Of a DNA stretch of 64,000 nt, positions 12,395 to 24,700 are shown piece after piece (position 1 is the first letter of the stretch; the number at the start of each line of letters is the position of its first letter). Made by a program: the position numbers and the translations under genes. Location of the stretch: assembly GCA_963693085.1 (NCBI GenBank), contig OY856409.1, forward strand, positions 664,483,591 through 664,547,590. Reading direction: 5' to 3'. The notes beneath the pieces are model-generated. The model made no database searches. It saw only the letters and a program-made list of their open reading frames with translations, and had not been told where the DNA came from. The stretch comes from Alisma plantago-aquatica. Its lineage: Eukaryota > Streptophyta > Magnoliopsida > Alismatales > Alismataceae.

Positions 12395-13220
12395 AGAAAG
12401 TGATGGCTCCTCTCTTTATTCGAGATCAACTCATCACGGGAAAGGAAAATACAAACACCTCACAGAAGATCCTGCTACTAATAATACTCTGGAACAATGG
12501 GAGAAAGATGATGCCAATCTTCTCTCCATCTTGTGGAATTCCATGGAGCCATAAGTATCTGATCTCACTTTCGGAGATGCAAAGATGTATGGGACCACCT
12601 TAATATCATGTATGAGTCAAACATCTCCCACATGTACACGATGACTGTGGATTTGTACAATATTCAACAAGATGACAAATCTCTGACTCAATATTTTGGG
12701 GAGGTAACTCACATCATACAATCTCCAGTCTCTTCTTCTGTTAACAACAGACCTCAACATACTCCAAAAGAAGAGGGATCAATTGGATGTCATTAAATTC
12801 TTGACTACGATTCGTGAATACGAAGGATTACACAACCAAATTCTTGCTGAGTTTGAGCTTCCCAAATTGGCAGAAGCATATCAACGTGTCTCCCGTGCCT
12901 TCATTGAACAAGCTCCACATTCTACCTCAGATAAATCTACCATGGTCTCGACCATGAAGGGTCACATCAACACTGACCCTGCTACTCGTGGACAAGGACA
13001 AGGAGGACGAGGAGGTCGTGGAGGCATGACTGCTAGAGGACGTGGATGCCCAAAATGCTCTCATTGTGGCAAGATGGGGCATTACAAAGAAACTTGCTAT
13101 GGACTTTATGGGTATCCTCCGAAAACCACATCTGCAAATGTGGCATCCACTGATGACACTTTAAGGGACACCAACCATCAAGTTCAGGTGACATATGAGG
13201 AGTACAATAAGTTTTGTTAG
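12395..13220 (+). pseudogene. Copia Gag, broken
   Basis: Fragments in different frames: KGKYKHLTEDPA...LEQWEKDDANLLSILWNSM (12430-12555), typical of the copia gag (UBN2-type) domain; then YNIQQDDKSLTQYFGEV (12655-12705); then an open frame at 12783-13220 with a Gly/Arg-rich stretch (about residues 69-87) and a CX2CX4HX4C zinc knuckle (CSHCGKMGHYKETC). At least two frameshifts separate the parts. It would have formed the particle and bound RNA. Confidence 0.85.
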
Positions 13221-13234
13221 TACAAAGGTTCTCA

Positions 13235-16200
13235 AAAGGCCTCATCCTCAGCTACTTCAATGGCTTCCTTTGCGCAACACCATGGTGGACCTACTACATG
13301 CATATCTCAATCTTCTAATGCATGTTCATCTTCTTGGGTTCTTGATTCAGGTGCAACAAATTATTATAAGTAAGACCCATCTTATATCTAATCTCTCCAC
13401 CAACAAAACACCTCTGCCACCTATCTCCATTGCTAATGGATCCAAAGTTTCAATACAAGGTATAGGGATTATCAACCCTATACCTATTGTCACCTTAAAA
13501 TCAACATTATTTGCTCCTGTGTTTGCTTTTAATCTAATATCCATTAGCAAATTAACCCATTCTATTCAAGCCTCAATTACACTTAACCCCGATGATTGTG
13601 TGATGCATGCCCTTCAGACGCAGAAAGTGATTGGTGATGACTATGAACTTGCATGTCTCTACTATCTTGGCTGGCATCCAAAGCATGTGTGATAGCTTCA
13701 CCTTTTCAAATCCATAGTCAGTTTGGACACATGTCCCTGGATAAACTTCAAGTTATCCACCCCCATCTATCTAGACTTAACACACTCCATTGTGAGTCAT
13801 GTCAATTAGGAAAGCATCATTGATCCACCTTTGAATCTAGGGATCAAATGACTGCTGAGTCAAATTTCAATATTATTCATTCTGATGTTTGGGGCCCATG
13901 TCGGGTTCCATCAAAACTTGGCCAACGATATTTTGTAACTTTCATTGATGATTTCTCTAGAGTCACTTGGTTGTATTTAATGAAATACCCTTCTGAGATT
14001 TTATTAGTAACAAAGAACTTTTTGATGAGATTAAAACCTTCGTCATATTCATATTTTTCAGACAGATAATTTCAAAGAATAGTTTAGTAATTCTCTTAAT
14101 CAATTGTTATCTTCCAAATGAGTCATACACCAGTCATTGTGTCCTCACACACCTTGATAAAATGGGGTAGCCAAGAGGAAAAACTGTCACATCATCAAAA
14201 CTGTCCGTACTCTTCTTTTGCATATGATCATTCTCAAGGAATTATGGGGCAGTGTTGTCCTCACTACCACCTATCTCATCAATCACATTCCATCATCCAC
14301 CTTAAACAAACATATCCCCTTTCAACTTTTTTGTCCTGGTCAGCCCATTTATGTTGTTCCTCCTAAAGATTTTGGATGTGTCTATTTTGTTCATAATGTT
14401 GGGACGGATCATGACAAACTTAGTCCTAAGGCTTCCAAGTGTGTCTTCCTTGGTTATTCTAAGACTCAGAAGGGATATTGATGTTATGATCCGGTTGATC
14501 ACCACTTTTTGGTTTCAGCTAATGTCACCTTCTTTGAAGACACCCCATACTTTGGAGATCCCCACTTAGTGAGGGATCTTGAAGAAGCTCTTCCACATCC
14601 AGTTGTCATTGAGATCTTATCACCTGCACCTCCTATCCAGTGAGAGTCTTCTCCACCTGTGTTACAAGGAGAGAAATTTCCCATCACTCATGCTTACACT
14701 CGTCATGTGCAGGACACCATCGAAGATCAGGGATTAATCAATGCAAGTGTCAACCATCCTTCAATCATCACTCAGTCTGGAGCTCCATGTAACAACGATT
14801 ATTCCCTTGATATAATAATTACTATTTGGAAAGGAAAATGGTCATGCACTCTTCATCCCATTTCTAACTTTATTTCATATGAATTTTTATCACCCTCATA
14901 TAAATCCTTCTTATCATCATCCATAATTGGATTCCTACTTTTGTAATGATTTCCCTAAATCATCCAGGATGGCGTCATGCTATGGAAGATGACATGAATG
15001 CTATTCGATAGAATCACATATGGAGTCTGGTTCCTACTCCAACAGACAAGACAGTTGTTGGGTGCCGATGGGTATACTCAGTCAAAGTCAGATCTACTGG
15101 TGTTGTTGATCATCTGAAGGTTTGTTTGGTAGACAAGGGATGCACCAAGTATATGGCAAGGATTATATTGAAACCTTTTCTCTTTTTGCTAAAATGTCCT
15201 CTGTTGATCTTTTTATTTCTCTAGCAGCTCATTTTTCTTGGCCCTTGCACCAACTTGATATCAAGAATGCATTTCTTCATGGCGACCTGTCTGAAGAAAT
15301 CTATATGGAGTAACATCTTGGGTTCATTGCTCAAGGGGATTCACATCTAGTTTGTCATTTTCATAAATCTCTATATGGGCTCAAGCAGGCTCCAAGAGCT
15401 TGGTTTGAGAAATTTAGTCAAACTCTACTTGAATTTGGTCTTCTACAGTCAGGTCTTGATCATTTTGTCTTCCATCTGCAATGATCTTCATGATGTGTTT
15501 TCCTTATTGTCTATGTTGATGATATTGTCATTACTGGAGATGATTAGTAGGGTATCCTGCAACTTAAATAGTTTCTTCAAAATAATTTCCAAACAAAACA
15601 TTTAGTCCTCCTAAAATATTTTTTGGGTATTGAGGTTGCTAGTTCTAATGATGGAGTAGTCATCTCATAAAGGAAATACACTCTTGATCTCCTGGAAGAA
15701 ATTGGTATGCTTGGAGCAAAGCCTATAGATACTCTAATGGATACCAAAGTCAAGCTGCACAAGGAGGAGGGGGAGCCATTGGAGGATCAATGGAGATATA
15801 GAAGATATGTTGGAATATTAAATTATCTTAGTGTCACTCATCTAGGTATATCCTTTTATACTAGTGTGGTTAGTTAATTCATGGACAAACCCTGTAGTAG
15901 TCATATGGAGGTTGTGTATAGGATTCTTCGCTATCTCAAGAAGACTCTAGGCAAAGGTATATGATACACAAATCATGGACATCTCAAAGTGCATGGATTC
16001 TCAAATGCTGATTGGGCAGGATGTGTCATAGACTGTAGATCATTTTCTAAATATTGTGTCTTTGTGGGGGGCAATATCATATCCTAGAGAAGTAAAAAGA
16101 AAATAGTGGTAGGCTGATCTAGTGCTGAATCTGAATATAGAGAAATGGCTTATGCAACTAGTGATCTCCTATGGACCAAGAATATTCCACAAGAACTGGG

Positions 16201-16440
16201 ACTCATTCAGTCTGAAGCAATGAAACTCATGTCAAGTTGTTGTCCACACTGCCTCTAACCTAGTTTTTCACAAACAGACCAAACATATTGAAGTTGATTG
16301 TCATTTCATTTGAGAAAAGGTACAAGATCACCAAATTGTACTCATTCCAGTCCATTTATAAGATCAAGTGACTGATATTTTCACAAAATCCCTCAATGGA
16401 TGTCGAGTAAAATTTCGATGTAACAAGCTTGGTGCCTATG
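13235..16440 (+). pseudogene. Copia Pol: protease, integrase, reverse transcriptase, RNase H, broken
   Basis: Domains in order, each recognisable though frameshifted. Protease motif SSWVLDSGATNYY at about 13329-13368. GAG-pre-integrase (HSQFGHMSLDKLQ, ESCQLGKHH) at about 13710-13825. Integrase core (IHSDVWGPCR, YFVTFIDDFSRVTWLY) at 13875-13985, continuing to VGTDHDKLSPKASKCVFLGYS near 14460. Reverse transcriptase from GWRHAMEDDMNAI near 14968, through QLDIKNAFLHGDLSEEIYME at about 15250-15310 and [19 protein letters not shown], to the catalytic YVDDIVITGDD at about 15512-15544. RNase H with SSAESEYREMAYATSDLLW at about 16119-16175, then TKHIEVDCHFI. Premature stops are scattered through all domains. 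Confidence 0.92.
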
Positions 16441-16467
16441 ACATCTATGCACCAGCTTGACGAGGAG

Positions 16468-16516
16468 TGTTAGAGTAGTAAACATTTATTATTCCCTTTA
16501 TTCATAATGCTTTATG
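16468..16516 (+). repeat. 3' LTR of copia element C1, left piece
   Basis: Begins TGTTAGAGTAGTAAACATTT just after a purine-rich GACGAGGAG tract. It matches the first 49 bases of the 5' LTR and is then interrupted by the solo LTR. Confidence 0.9.
16512..16516 (+). repeat. Target-site duplication TTATG, left copy
   Basis: TTATG immediately left of the inserted LTR, repeated exactly at 17979-17983. Confidence 0.9.
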
Positions 16517-17978
16517 TGTTGACTTGAGAGTTATAAATTGCCCATATTTTGATAATGACTTAACCATTCCATTCCTATGTATATAATATGTTTGGTCAAG
16601 ATTGATTTCAGGCTTTAGGTACATGAAAAAGATCAAATTACACAAGCCTAGCTTGTTCAAGTTCAAGTCAAATGCAATGCAAGTGTGCGTTTTGGGAAAT
16701 CACTCCAAATGACCTTAGATAATTTTTGTAATCACTTGTATTGATGTTATGACTTGTAAATAAGATGAGAAAAATCAGGGACACTAAATTCCAACATTTG
16801 ATCACACAAATGTCACTTTAGAAAATTTGTCACAGGCTATTTATCGGTCGAGTTGGAAACTCGACCGATCTAGTGATGAATTTTCTAGAGAGACCACTCG
16901 ATCAAAAGTTGCACACTCACAGAACTCGACCAACCGACTCATTGAGCAAAACTAGTTTTAGCTCATTGGTCGAGTTTCCTAGAACAAACTCGACCGATAG
17001 TTTGAAAATTAGCTTTGTCATTTAGTGGATCGGTCAAGTTATCTTTATAGAAACTGGACCAAATGTATTGTACGGAAAATGCAGAATAAATGATTATAAC
17101 TATTGGTGAGTTGTTTTGAGTGAGAATAGATCGGTTGCAACTTGGAAAATGTCTATATTTCACCCTTAAGTGATCCCACACTCAAGGGAACACCTCCAAC
17201 TATAGATAGGACCCCCTAGAGTTCATTCCAAGTTTGCTCATTCATACTATTCTAAGTCCTTGCTATACTTGAGTGTATTGTAACTCCTTGAGCCCCTTTC
17301 TCTCTCTAGTTTACATACCATTTTGTGATTATGAGTGAATTAGGCCATTTGGAAGCGAGCTACTTCCTTGTGCTTGTAAATCTCTCCTTCCATTCCATCT
17401 TCCCTATCCCTTTCCTAAATGAAGCAAAGGTGAAGCAAGCTACTCCGAGTGAAGGTGGAGCTGTTGATGTTCTTCTTCAAGGTTGAAGAAGAGGTGAAGA
17501 TCTTCTCCAGGTGAAGGAGAAGGCAAAGGCTGAAGATTCAAGAAGAGTGGGTCCCTTGAAGGTCAAAGACTTGTGCAAGAGTAGGTAAGGTCTTGGAAGA
17601 AGGCAGAAGACTCTTGCAAAGTGGGTAAGTCCTTGGTAAGGTTGAATACTCTTTGTATTGGATAGGCAAGTCCTTATTTTTGGTCTTGTGTTGTATCTCT
17701 TATTAGTGAATATATAGAGAAAAGTACTTGCAAAGTCCTAGAGGCTGACCTCTCTAGGTAGTGGATTGACTCTCTCCTAGTTTAGAGAGTGGAACCACTC
17801 TAAACGACCTTGTCCAAGTGCTTGTTTTATTTTCTCTCATCCTTGTTATGCTTGTTAGTTAGGAATTCAAATTGCACTTTAGCTATTGGTTTTGAGTGAT
17901 ATAATTTGAAGGTCTAATCTATCTTGTGAGAAATTTTGAAGCTCTATTCACCCCCCCTCTAGAGCCCTAGATCCAACA
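16517..17978 (+). repeat. Solo LTR (copia type) nested in C1 3' LTR
   Basis: 1462 bp starting TGTTGACTTGAG and ending CTAGATCCAACA, flanked by identical TTATG. It has no internal domain, so it is what remains after LTR-LTR recombination of a full element. It shares both ends and the CACCCCCCCTCTAG block with 61933-63352 and, inverted, with 5886-7259. A perfect hairpin (ATCGGTCGAGTT, loop GGA, AACTCGACCGAT) lies at 16843-16869 and a near-perfect one at 16965-16998. A weak TATA-like CTATAGATAGG is near 17198. Confidence 0.93.
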
Positions 17979-17983
17979 TTATG
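17979..17983 (+). repeat. Target-site duplication TTATG, right copy
   Basis: Exact repeat of 16512-16516; afterwards the interrupted C1 LTR resumes with TCCATGTATAT. Confidence 0.9.
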
Positions 17984-18121
17984 TCCATGTATATTACTTG
18001 TGTATATGAGATTAGTCCCACATTGTGTGAATGGGTATTGGCCACCACCTGTGTCCATATGTATGTGTGCCCTGTCAATACTAAAAACATCTCATTCCAC
18101 ACTTTACTTTTCTTATTTACA
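17984..18121 (+). repeat. 3' LTR of copia element C1, right piece
   Basis: Matches the second part of the 5' LTR and ends TTATTTACA. Together the two pieces total about 187 bp, like the 5' LTR. Confidence 0.88.
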
Positions 18122-19051
18122 AATTGGAACCCTCTCACCTACATTAGATCTAAATCTTAGCCTCCATGGAGGTGAAGAGACATCAACAACTTGAGGAAGA
18201 TGATGGGATATTGATGCCCAGTAATACCATCGATGTGCGAAGGGTCTCACTATGTTCAATATCTCCTTTGGTAGGTGAGGGGTCAGGAAGAACATCAGAA
18301 GGCAAACAAGAAGTCCCTTTCAAAGGTGGAGTTATAGGAACCATTAGAAGATGATGTAGAACAACCATTGGTTGTTGGACATCAAAATACAAGCGCATGG
18401 TGATCCTTAGTTGTTACGCACAGGAGAACCATCAATAGGTGAATACAAAGTTTCCTTTGGTAGGTGAGCATAGTCTCCATATGAAGATGAAAGCATGACT
18501 TCCTTTGCTTGTTAGGTGTAGAACTACCATAAAAAGGCAGAGCATGATTTACTTCAGAAGGTGACCATCAGAAGTAGACACCAAGCTTTATTCAGTTATC
18601 AACGAAGAAAGGACGGAATATTGAAGGCTTGGCAGATGAGATGCAACCCGATTGTTTGGTAAAAAGATGTAAGCTGAAGGAAAACTTCCATCGATTGTAA
18701 ACCAATGAAAAGGCATAATGATGTAAACCCAACGATGGGGGTATTTTAATGTGTCATAGGGCATGCACCTATGAAGCATCTACCAATGGAATCATCATTA
18801 GTTGAAGGAAAAATTAATGGAATTCTAATCCATTTTATCAAAAGTTTCTTGGGCCCGCTAGTTGGTTAGTGGGACCACTGCCTCCCACACTCTTAAATGC
18901 AATGCAATGAAGCTAAAGATTGCCATAAAATCAAGAATTTGGATCAAAACCTTACAAATTACCATAAAATATAGAAACATAAATGAAAGCTATTTCTAAG
19001 CTAGAATAATGGAAATGAATGCAGAACTAGATTGAAAATGCAACTAAAACT
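18122..19051. other. Unassigned stretch between C1 and repeat A
   Basis: No coding signal. Short overlapping frames near 18113-18398 on both strands share no known motif. A GTAGGTGAG-like word recurs at about 18270, 18435 and 18470 (degenerate GGTGA/GGTGAGC words), which hints at an old short repeat. Confidence 0.5.
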
Positions 19052-19885
19052 AGGATGAATATGCACTCATGCATCTCATGCCGAGATTTTACATAACATT
19101 TCTCACATTTATCATCCTATTTCCTCATGTTTTAATGTGCATTACATTATAATTCATTTGTGTATCATCTTGGGACAATTCTTGCTATTCTGTGCAAAAA
19201 GTAGGCTAAACACACCCAATATTCTTCATGGATTGAGCCCCTATATGTACAGTGTCAAAAAGATGAAGAAAGTACAAATAAATGCTCAATTTTAGATTGA
19301 CAATATGTGAATCCATCGAAAAGCCATGTCTAATGCAAGACATAAAGGAACACTTAAAAAACATTTGACACACCATGTCAAAACATGTTCAATTTTATGA
19401 GACACTACGACTATTAGTTAATTTTCAAAAAGGTGTTTTCCACACACATGAGAAGTGCAATGTCATATTTGAGCACTTATGTATTACAAATTGCAGACAA
19501 AAATATAAAGTGCAATGAGAGGGATCATTTCCATACCATGTCAAACTCATACCTCATATAATTGGAATGTAGAGAACATTGTTCCCCTTATTTAACTAAG
19601 GATATAAAGGAGAAGAATGCCCAAGGGAGAATAAAGGAAGAAGGAGTTCTCAAGTGAAAAAGGTGGACATCTCCTTGGAGTGATGACATGAGATGGAAAA
19701 TTTCCTTTCTACAAGTTTTCTTCTTCTAAACTTCTTCCCTTTCTTGTTGAACTTGTTATTTATGTGTATACATGAAACAATATCATCTCCTTCACAACTC
19801 CTGATTGAACTTTATGTATTTAGGATAACTAATTATTGTATGTATTAGTTCACCCAACACACATCTCTTATGTTAAATGTATATA
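19052..19885. repeat. Dispersed repeat A, copy 2
   Basis: Aligns directly with 7267-8280; similarity fades at both ends. The two copies bracket the copia element C1. They could be the worn LTRs of one older element or two independent insertions. Confidence 0.6.
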
Positions 19886-20299
19886 ATTTAGTGCTTTATA
19901 TACAGATTGTCTTTCCAAGTTCACGTGTGAATGTGTAAGGAATGAGACATGAGAGGGGTTCCAATACTTAGTCAATTGAAGAAAGGGAATAGTCTTAATG
20001 CTAAAAACCAACCTATATGGTCCAATTTCTTTACTTAAGTATGTTTAAAATAAAAAATAGTAGCGGAAGAAAGTATAGTTTGACTATTACAATTTTGTGA
20101 GATTATAAGGTTGACACCCATGTGCGTGAATAAATGAAGTAGAAGCTATCATCAATCTTGGGTGCAGAGGGTAATTTGGCTACTTTACCTTTATCTTCTA
20201 AGGAACATCAAATACACATGTGCATGTCTTAGTCAACTTTGTCATCCATCCAAAGTCCTCTTTACCAAAGGGGTTGAAAGCAAACCCCACAAAATAAGA

Positions 20300-23200
20300 A
20301 AATGTGAAATTTTACAACAAGACGTTGGTATGTGCATATAATAGGGAAGTGGGAAATACTAGAAAAAGGGAACAATTATCTTATCAAGGCTCCCAACATA
20401 AGACATATGTAAAACAGTCCAAATGGATGTCAATAAAGAATTATTACCCTTATGATATTCAAATGTAAATTAATCGTTTCAAATCTTGCCATACAATATA
20501 ACAGACAACTATGATTAGCATGTGATTTATTATGAAAATATTAGAATAAAATAAACATGTCAACACAACACAATCACTAAATAACAGACATCACAACCCA
20601 ATACGAAATACAAGAGGTATCACCACCTCAAACATTGGGCATCACCACCCAAAAAGGAGTCAACAACATCACCACCCAATTACTTGAGGACATGCATCCA
20701 CCTTGTTTGAATAATAATATAATGGGCATCACCACCCATAAATAAGGAATATGCATAACCACCAAATTCCACAATGTACTATAGACATCACCACCTTAAG
20801 TGTACCAATTGATTATGTCATGCTAGTCATCATAAACATATTGATTACAAATAGGAAAGAAAGATTAGGGTTTAGTTAGACTTATCATAAAGGATACCAT
20901 TCTAGGGTTATTCCACAAAATGGATCAACTATAAAAGATTTACTTTTAATCTTCAATCAAAGAAATGATAAACGATCACATGAAAAACTAAGGTCTTCCA
21001 CTTCACAAAAGAACAACACAATTTCATTTCACCAAATAAGATATAATGTGAATGGATGAACAAGATACAAATCTTAGATACCAAATTGAAATATTTACTG
21101 AGCAATGAACAATGTATGATAAATTCCAAGTTTTGAGACTCATTAGGGGTCAATTAGATCTCAAAGGATAAATTCCACATTCATATTCTAATTATTAATA
21201 GAGAGTCAAAACATAGGTCATTGACCAATCAAGGTTGAAGAAAAATACAATATACCTCATTCTTTAGATTGAAAGATCTGTAACAAACCCTAAGTCCACA
21301 CCAGGATCATAAGCCACCTATTAAACATATGTATGACACTAGGGTTAATTTCTTAGTAGTTACATGAACCCTAAAGCCACCATTTCATTAATAATCAATT
21401 TTTGTTACCAAACTTAAACAAATATATGATAATAATTTCTTATTCCTAACCTAAAGATTAATCTATATGAATTTTTGATCATCATTCAATTTACTAAAAC
21501 ATCAAAAATAAAACCATGATATAAGGACTAAACCACTTGTAAATCACACATCCAAACCTAGATGTGTGCCATGATAAAAGCATGAATCTCCAATGCTTAA
21601 AACTAAGTGTAATCCCAGACTATCTAAAAGACAAAAGACTAAAAGGACCATAAGACATACGACAAAATGATATTAAAATAAGGAGAAAGCCAGTACATAC
21701 CCCCATGATACTGATTGACTAAAAATCATGAAGAACATATCATTTGTAGCATCTCAATGCTTCAAAACCATGATCCATCTTTCATCCAACCATGAATCTT
21801 GGTCGTATGATCGGTCAATTATCTTTAGAACTTGAAGATGAATCTATCAGAGACCACAAATGTGTAAAAATCTCCCCCTAGGTTCTCCACCATCACTAGC
21901 CAAGTAGGATGGTTTCTAAGAGAAAGAAACATCATCCCATACCAAAACTAAAACCACCATAACAAAACACAACCTAAAGATGAAACCAAAAACATCAAAA
22001 TCAGATAGAACAACTAATTGAACTGCGAGAATAACATAAACACAATAGTAGGGGAACAAAGTGGGAATGCATAAATATTAGGTATAGAGGGAAATTAATA
22101 GAGGACATACCTTTGCAAGCACACAGCATGGACTTCTTGTTGATCTCTGGACTCGACCTTGGTTATAATCACATCAGAAAACTCAAGGAGACATAGAAAA
22201 GAAGACAAGTACAATAACTACAATAGGGGGTGAAAGGGGGCATAAGAGATCTGTGGACCTACACAAAAAGGCCCAATAATGTCATGAGATGGTAGTATAA
22301 TAGTTTGGGAGTTTAGGGTAGGAGAGCAATGGGACAAGGATGAAAATAGGGGAGATAACATACTAGGATTCAGTAGGGAAACACGGATCATGAAACCTAG
22401 AGAAACCTAGGGTTCTTAGACTCAAGAAGTTGTAAGGAAGGTAAGGGAGAAAGAATCTCAGAGAGAGATGGAGAGATGAGAAATGAATCATAGAGGGAAA
22501 ATCAAGTGTACAATGCACAATTAGAATACTTGATGGAAGAGGTAGAAGATGAGATGGGATCCATACATCTCAATTCCAATGAAAAAGAGAGTCTACAGTA
22601 AATGCAAACTAGGAGTACCAACTATAGAGAAAAATGAGTACGTTATGAAAACTTAGATTGAATTATGTTTATTTACTATTTTAAGATTTTAACTAGTGTT
22701 TTCTTTCCCTAGTTAATTTGAGAAGTTAGAGAAGTCCAATTAATATGAAACTTATCACCTAGACTAATATGAGTATGAAAATTCCAAATCTAGACTTAGC
22801 TTTCACTTTTAAGATGACCAATTAGGTGATTTCTTATATAATTTATTGTCATTATTTACATAAACATCATACTAGTCATTATCTTTGTTTGATGATTTGT
22901 TTTATCGTTATCTACTCATTATGCAATTTTTTATGTCTATTTTAAACAATAACTATATCTAAACTAATTTTCATTAACACAATTCGGTTCTCCATTGATA
23001 TCCATTATACCCATTTATGTTTATTAATGTATTCTTCATCATATTTTCTATTTGGACTTTTTGAACTTACTTTGAAAATAATTAATCTTGTTTGTTGAAT
23101 AAGGATTGTGTCACATGGATTTATTTACTTATATGCACTGGTTATCACATCAAACTTATGGCTATCAGACGTGTCATCCATTAGCATGTGAGTCTCTAGA

Positions 23201-23614
23201 GGAAATTTTACACTATATTTACTTAATTATAAAATTAGGTGTATCAAATAACTTAGCTCATGTAAAATAGAGCTCATCCTTAAAATATCCATTTAATATT
23301 TACTCAACCATTTAAGAACTAGATTATGAATATCAACTATTTTTTCATTGTACTAAATTCAATATATAACATATATTTCTCTTTGTGTGAGTCCTAAGCC
23401 ATTAACAAAGTCACACAGAAGGCATTGGGTCCAGTAACGTAGGCTCATTAGAGTCGAATGCTAGGATTAGGGTTTCCTTCTAACTATTTAGTAGGTTCAT
23501 GAGGGTCTGTGCTGCACCATGTTTGTGTTTTATCACATGCATTATGCCCATTAGTAACTAATTCATGAAATTAGGATTTCAAGGATTAAGAAGTTAGATA
23601 TCTCTATATTACAA
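20300..23614 (-). repeat. 3' LTR of a second minus-strand gypsy element (left end uncertain)
   Basis: On the minus strand it starts TGTAATATAGAG directly after a decayed pol end. Near its far end it has the GTTGGTATGTG box that sits close to the end of the LTRs at 2041, 34168 and 50830, and a short-repeat slot (20586-20796) in the equivalent place. The left boundary, somewhere in 19900-20330, could not be fixed because no TGTAACA-type terminus or primer site is visible. Confidence 0.6.
20586..20796. repeat. Degenerate ATCACCACC repeat array
   Basis: Seven or so irregularly spaced copies of (G)GCATCACCACCCA at about 20588, 20618, 20640, 20668, 20727, 20753 and 20785, 20-60 bases apart. No coding role seen. 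Confidence 0.75.
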
Positions 23615-24147
23615 CATTCCACCCTTAAATAGGATTTCATTCTTGAAATATAATAATCCAACATTGCCAACCTGCTAACGTTCACCCCTTACATAGGTTC
23701 AACCTATTAACTCAAACTAAAAAACTATAAATGTATTAGGGTTATATACATAAATATGTTAGTTGTGATTACTAGGTGTGTTTATGATCTACATAGGTCA
23801 TAAATCAAACTATATGATCTCAACCATCTAGGTCTAGGTTATCATGTCTCATAACAACCCTATAGTTTGCATTAGCATCTACTATGGCATTGGGTACAAC
23901 TCCACAACCTACTGTTCTCCTCCCTCGATAAACTTATTTTTATCCTCCCCCTCTTTCAAATTCTTTTATTAACATCAACACTACAAACATATATGTCTGT
24001 GAACGACTTTCCTTGCCTATAGGTATCAAGAAATATATGATATCTGAATCACCCTATGGTGGAATTTTGATCCATAGGAGTATTAGCTATACCAACATGC
24101 CATTTTCTTCTACCAAGTTTGTATCATATTTGTGTATAGACAACATG
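23615..24147 (-). pseudogene. Remnant of gypsy pol 3' end and polypurine tract
   Basis: Immediately upstream of the LTR, minus-strand TTCAAGAATGAAATCCTA then TTTAAGGGTGGAATG resembles the end of plant gypsy pol (F-x-DE-I-L-F) followed by the polypurine tract. Nothing further of pol is recognisable before the CACTA element begins at 24148. Confidence 0.5.
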
Positions 24148-24700
24148 CACTAGTATAAATACCACCTATAACGTTTGTTAAAATAGACCTATAACGTTGG
24201 TTTTGTACCGACACTTAAGTGGGAGGCACTATAACTAATGATCTTCTGTGTTGATTTCAAGGGAAATGCAAAACCAATGACACAAACTCAATGTCATTTG
24301 CTATGAAAAAAATTGAACACACATAGAGATATCAATATTGTGGCATCACCCTATTTTGTTGGTTTTTCAAAAAAGAACTGATGCTAAAGATCGAATCATA
24401 ATCATTGATTTTTTTATATCAACCGACATCGCATAAACTTGCCATGTCGTCGGTTTGTGTTTGAAGAACCGTCGAAACATAGCAATACCATGACTTGGAG
24501 GCTTGGTAGCACGACCGTGCTGGGTAGCATGGTCGTGTTGTACACTAGTTAGTATGACCCTGCTAGGTTGCACAACCATTTTAGAACAATTGTGTTGTTG
24601 GTTTGTATGGAAAACCGATGATGTAGATCTACATCATTGGTTTTCTTATAAAAACTGACACTACATATATGTTTTCTTATAGGAGGTCTGCAAACCCATT
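24148..24700. repeat. CACTA terminal and subterminal region, 3' side
   Basis: Starts with the CACTA terminus. Holds several words related to ACCGACRY (24205, 24422, 24448, 24614), a GGTAGCACGACCGTG / GGTAGCATGGTCGTG pair (24506, 24523), and a 34-bp near-perfect palindrome at 24611-24644 centred on TAGATCTA. Such arrays are where En/Spm-type proteins bind. Confidence 0.65.

Larger units (their letters stand above)
11569..18121 (+). mobile_element. Ty1/copia retrotransposon (element C1), decayed full length
   Basis: Short LTRs (about 190 bp) flank gag and pol in copia order: gag, protease, integrase, reverse transcriptase, RNase H. The primer site is tRNA-iMet. The 3' LTR is split by a 1462-bp solo LTR. 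The flanks (CCTTA left, AATTG right) do not form a clear target duplication, so the ends may have decayed. Frameshifts and stops throughout gag-pol show it is dead. Confidence 0.92.

Noticed and set aside
20586..20796. CRISPR-like array
   Set aside because: Units are short and irregular, spacers are not of constant length, and the sequence is a plant LTR.
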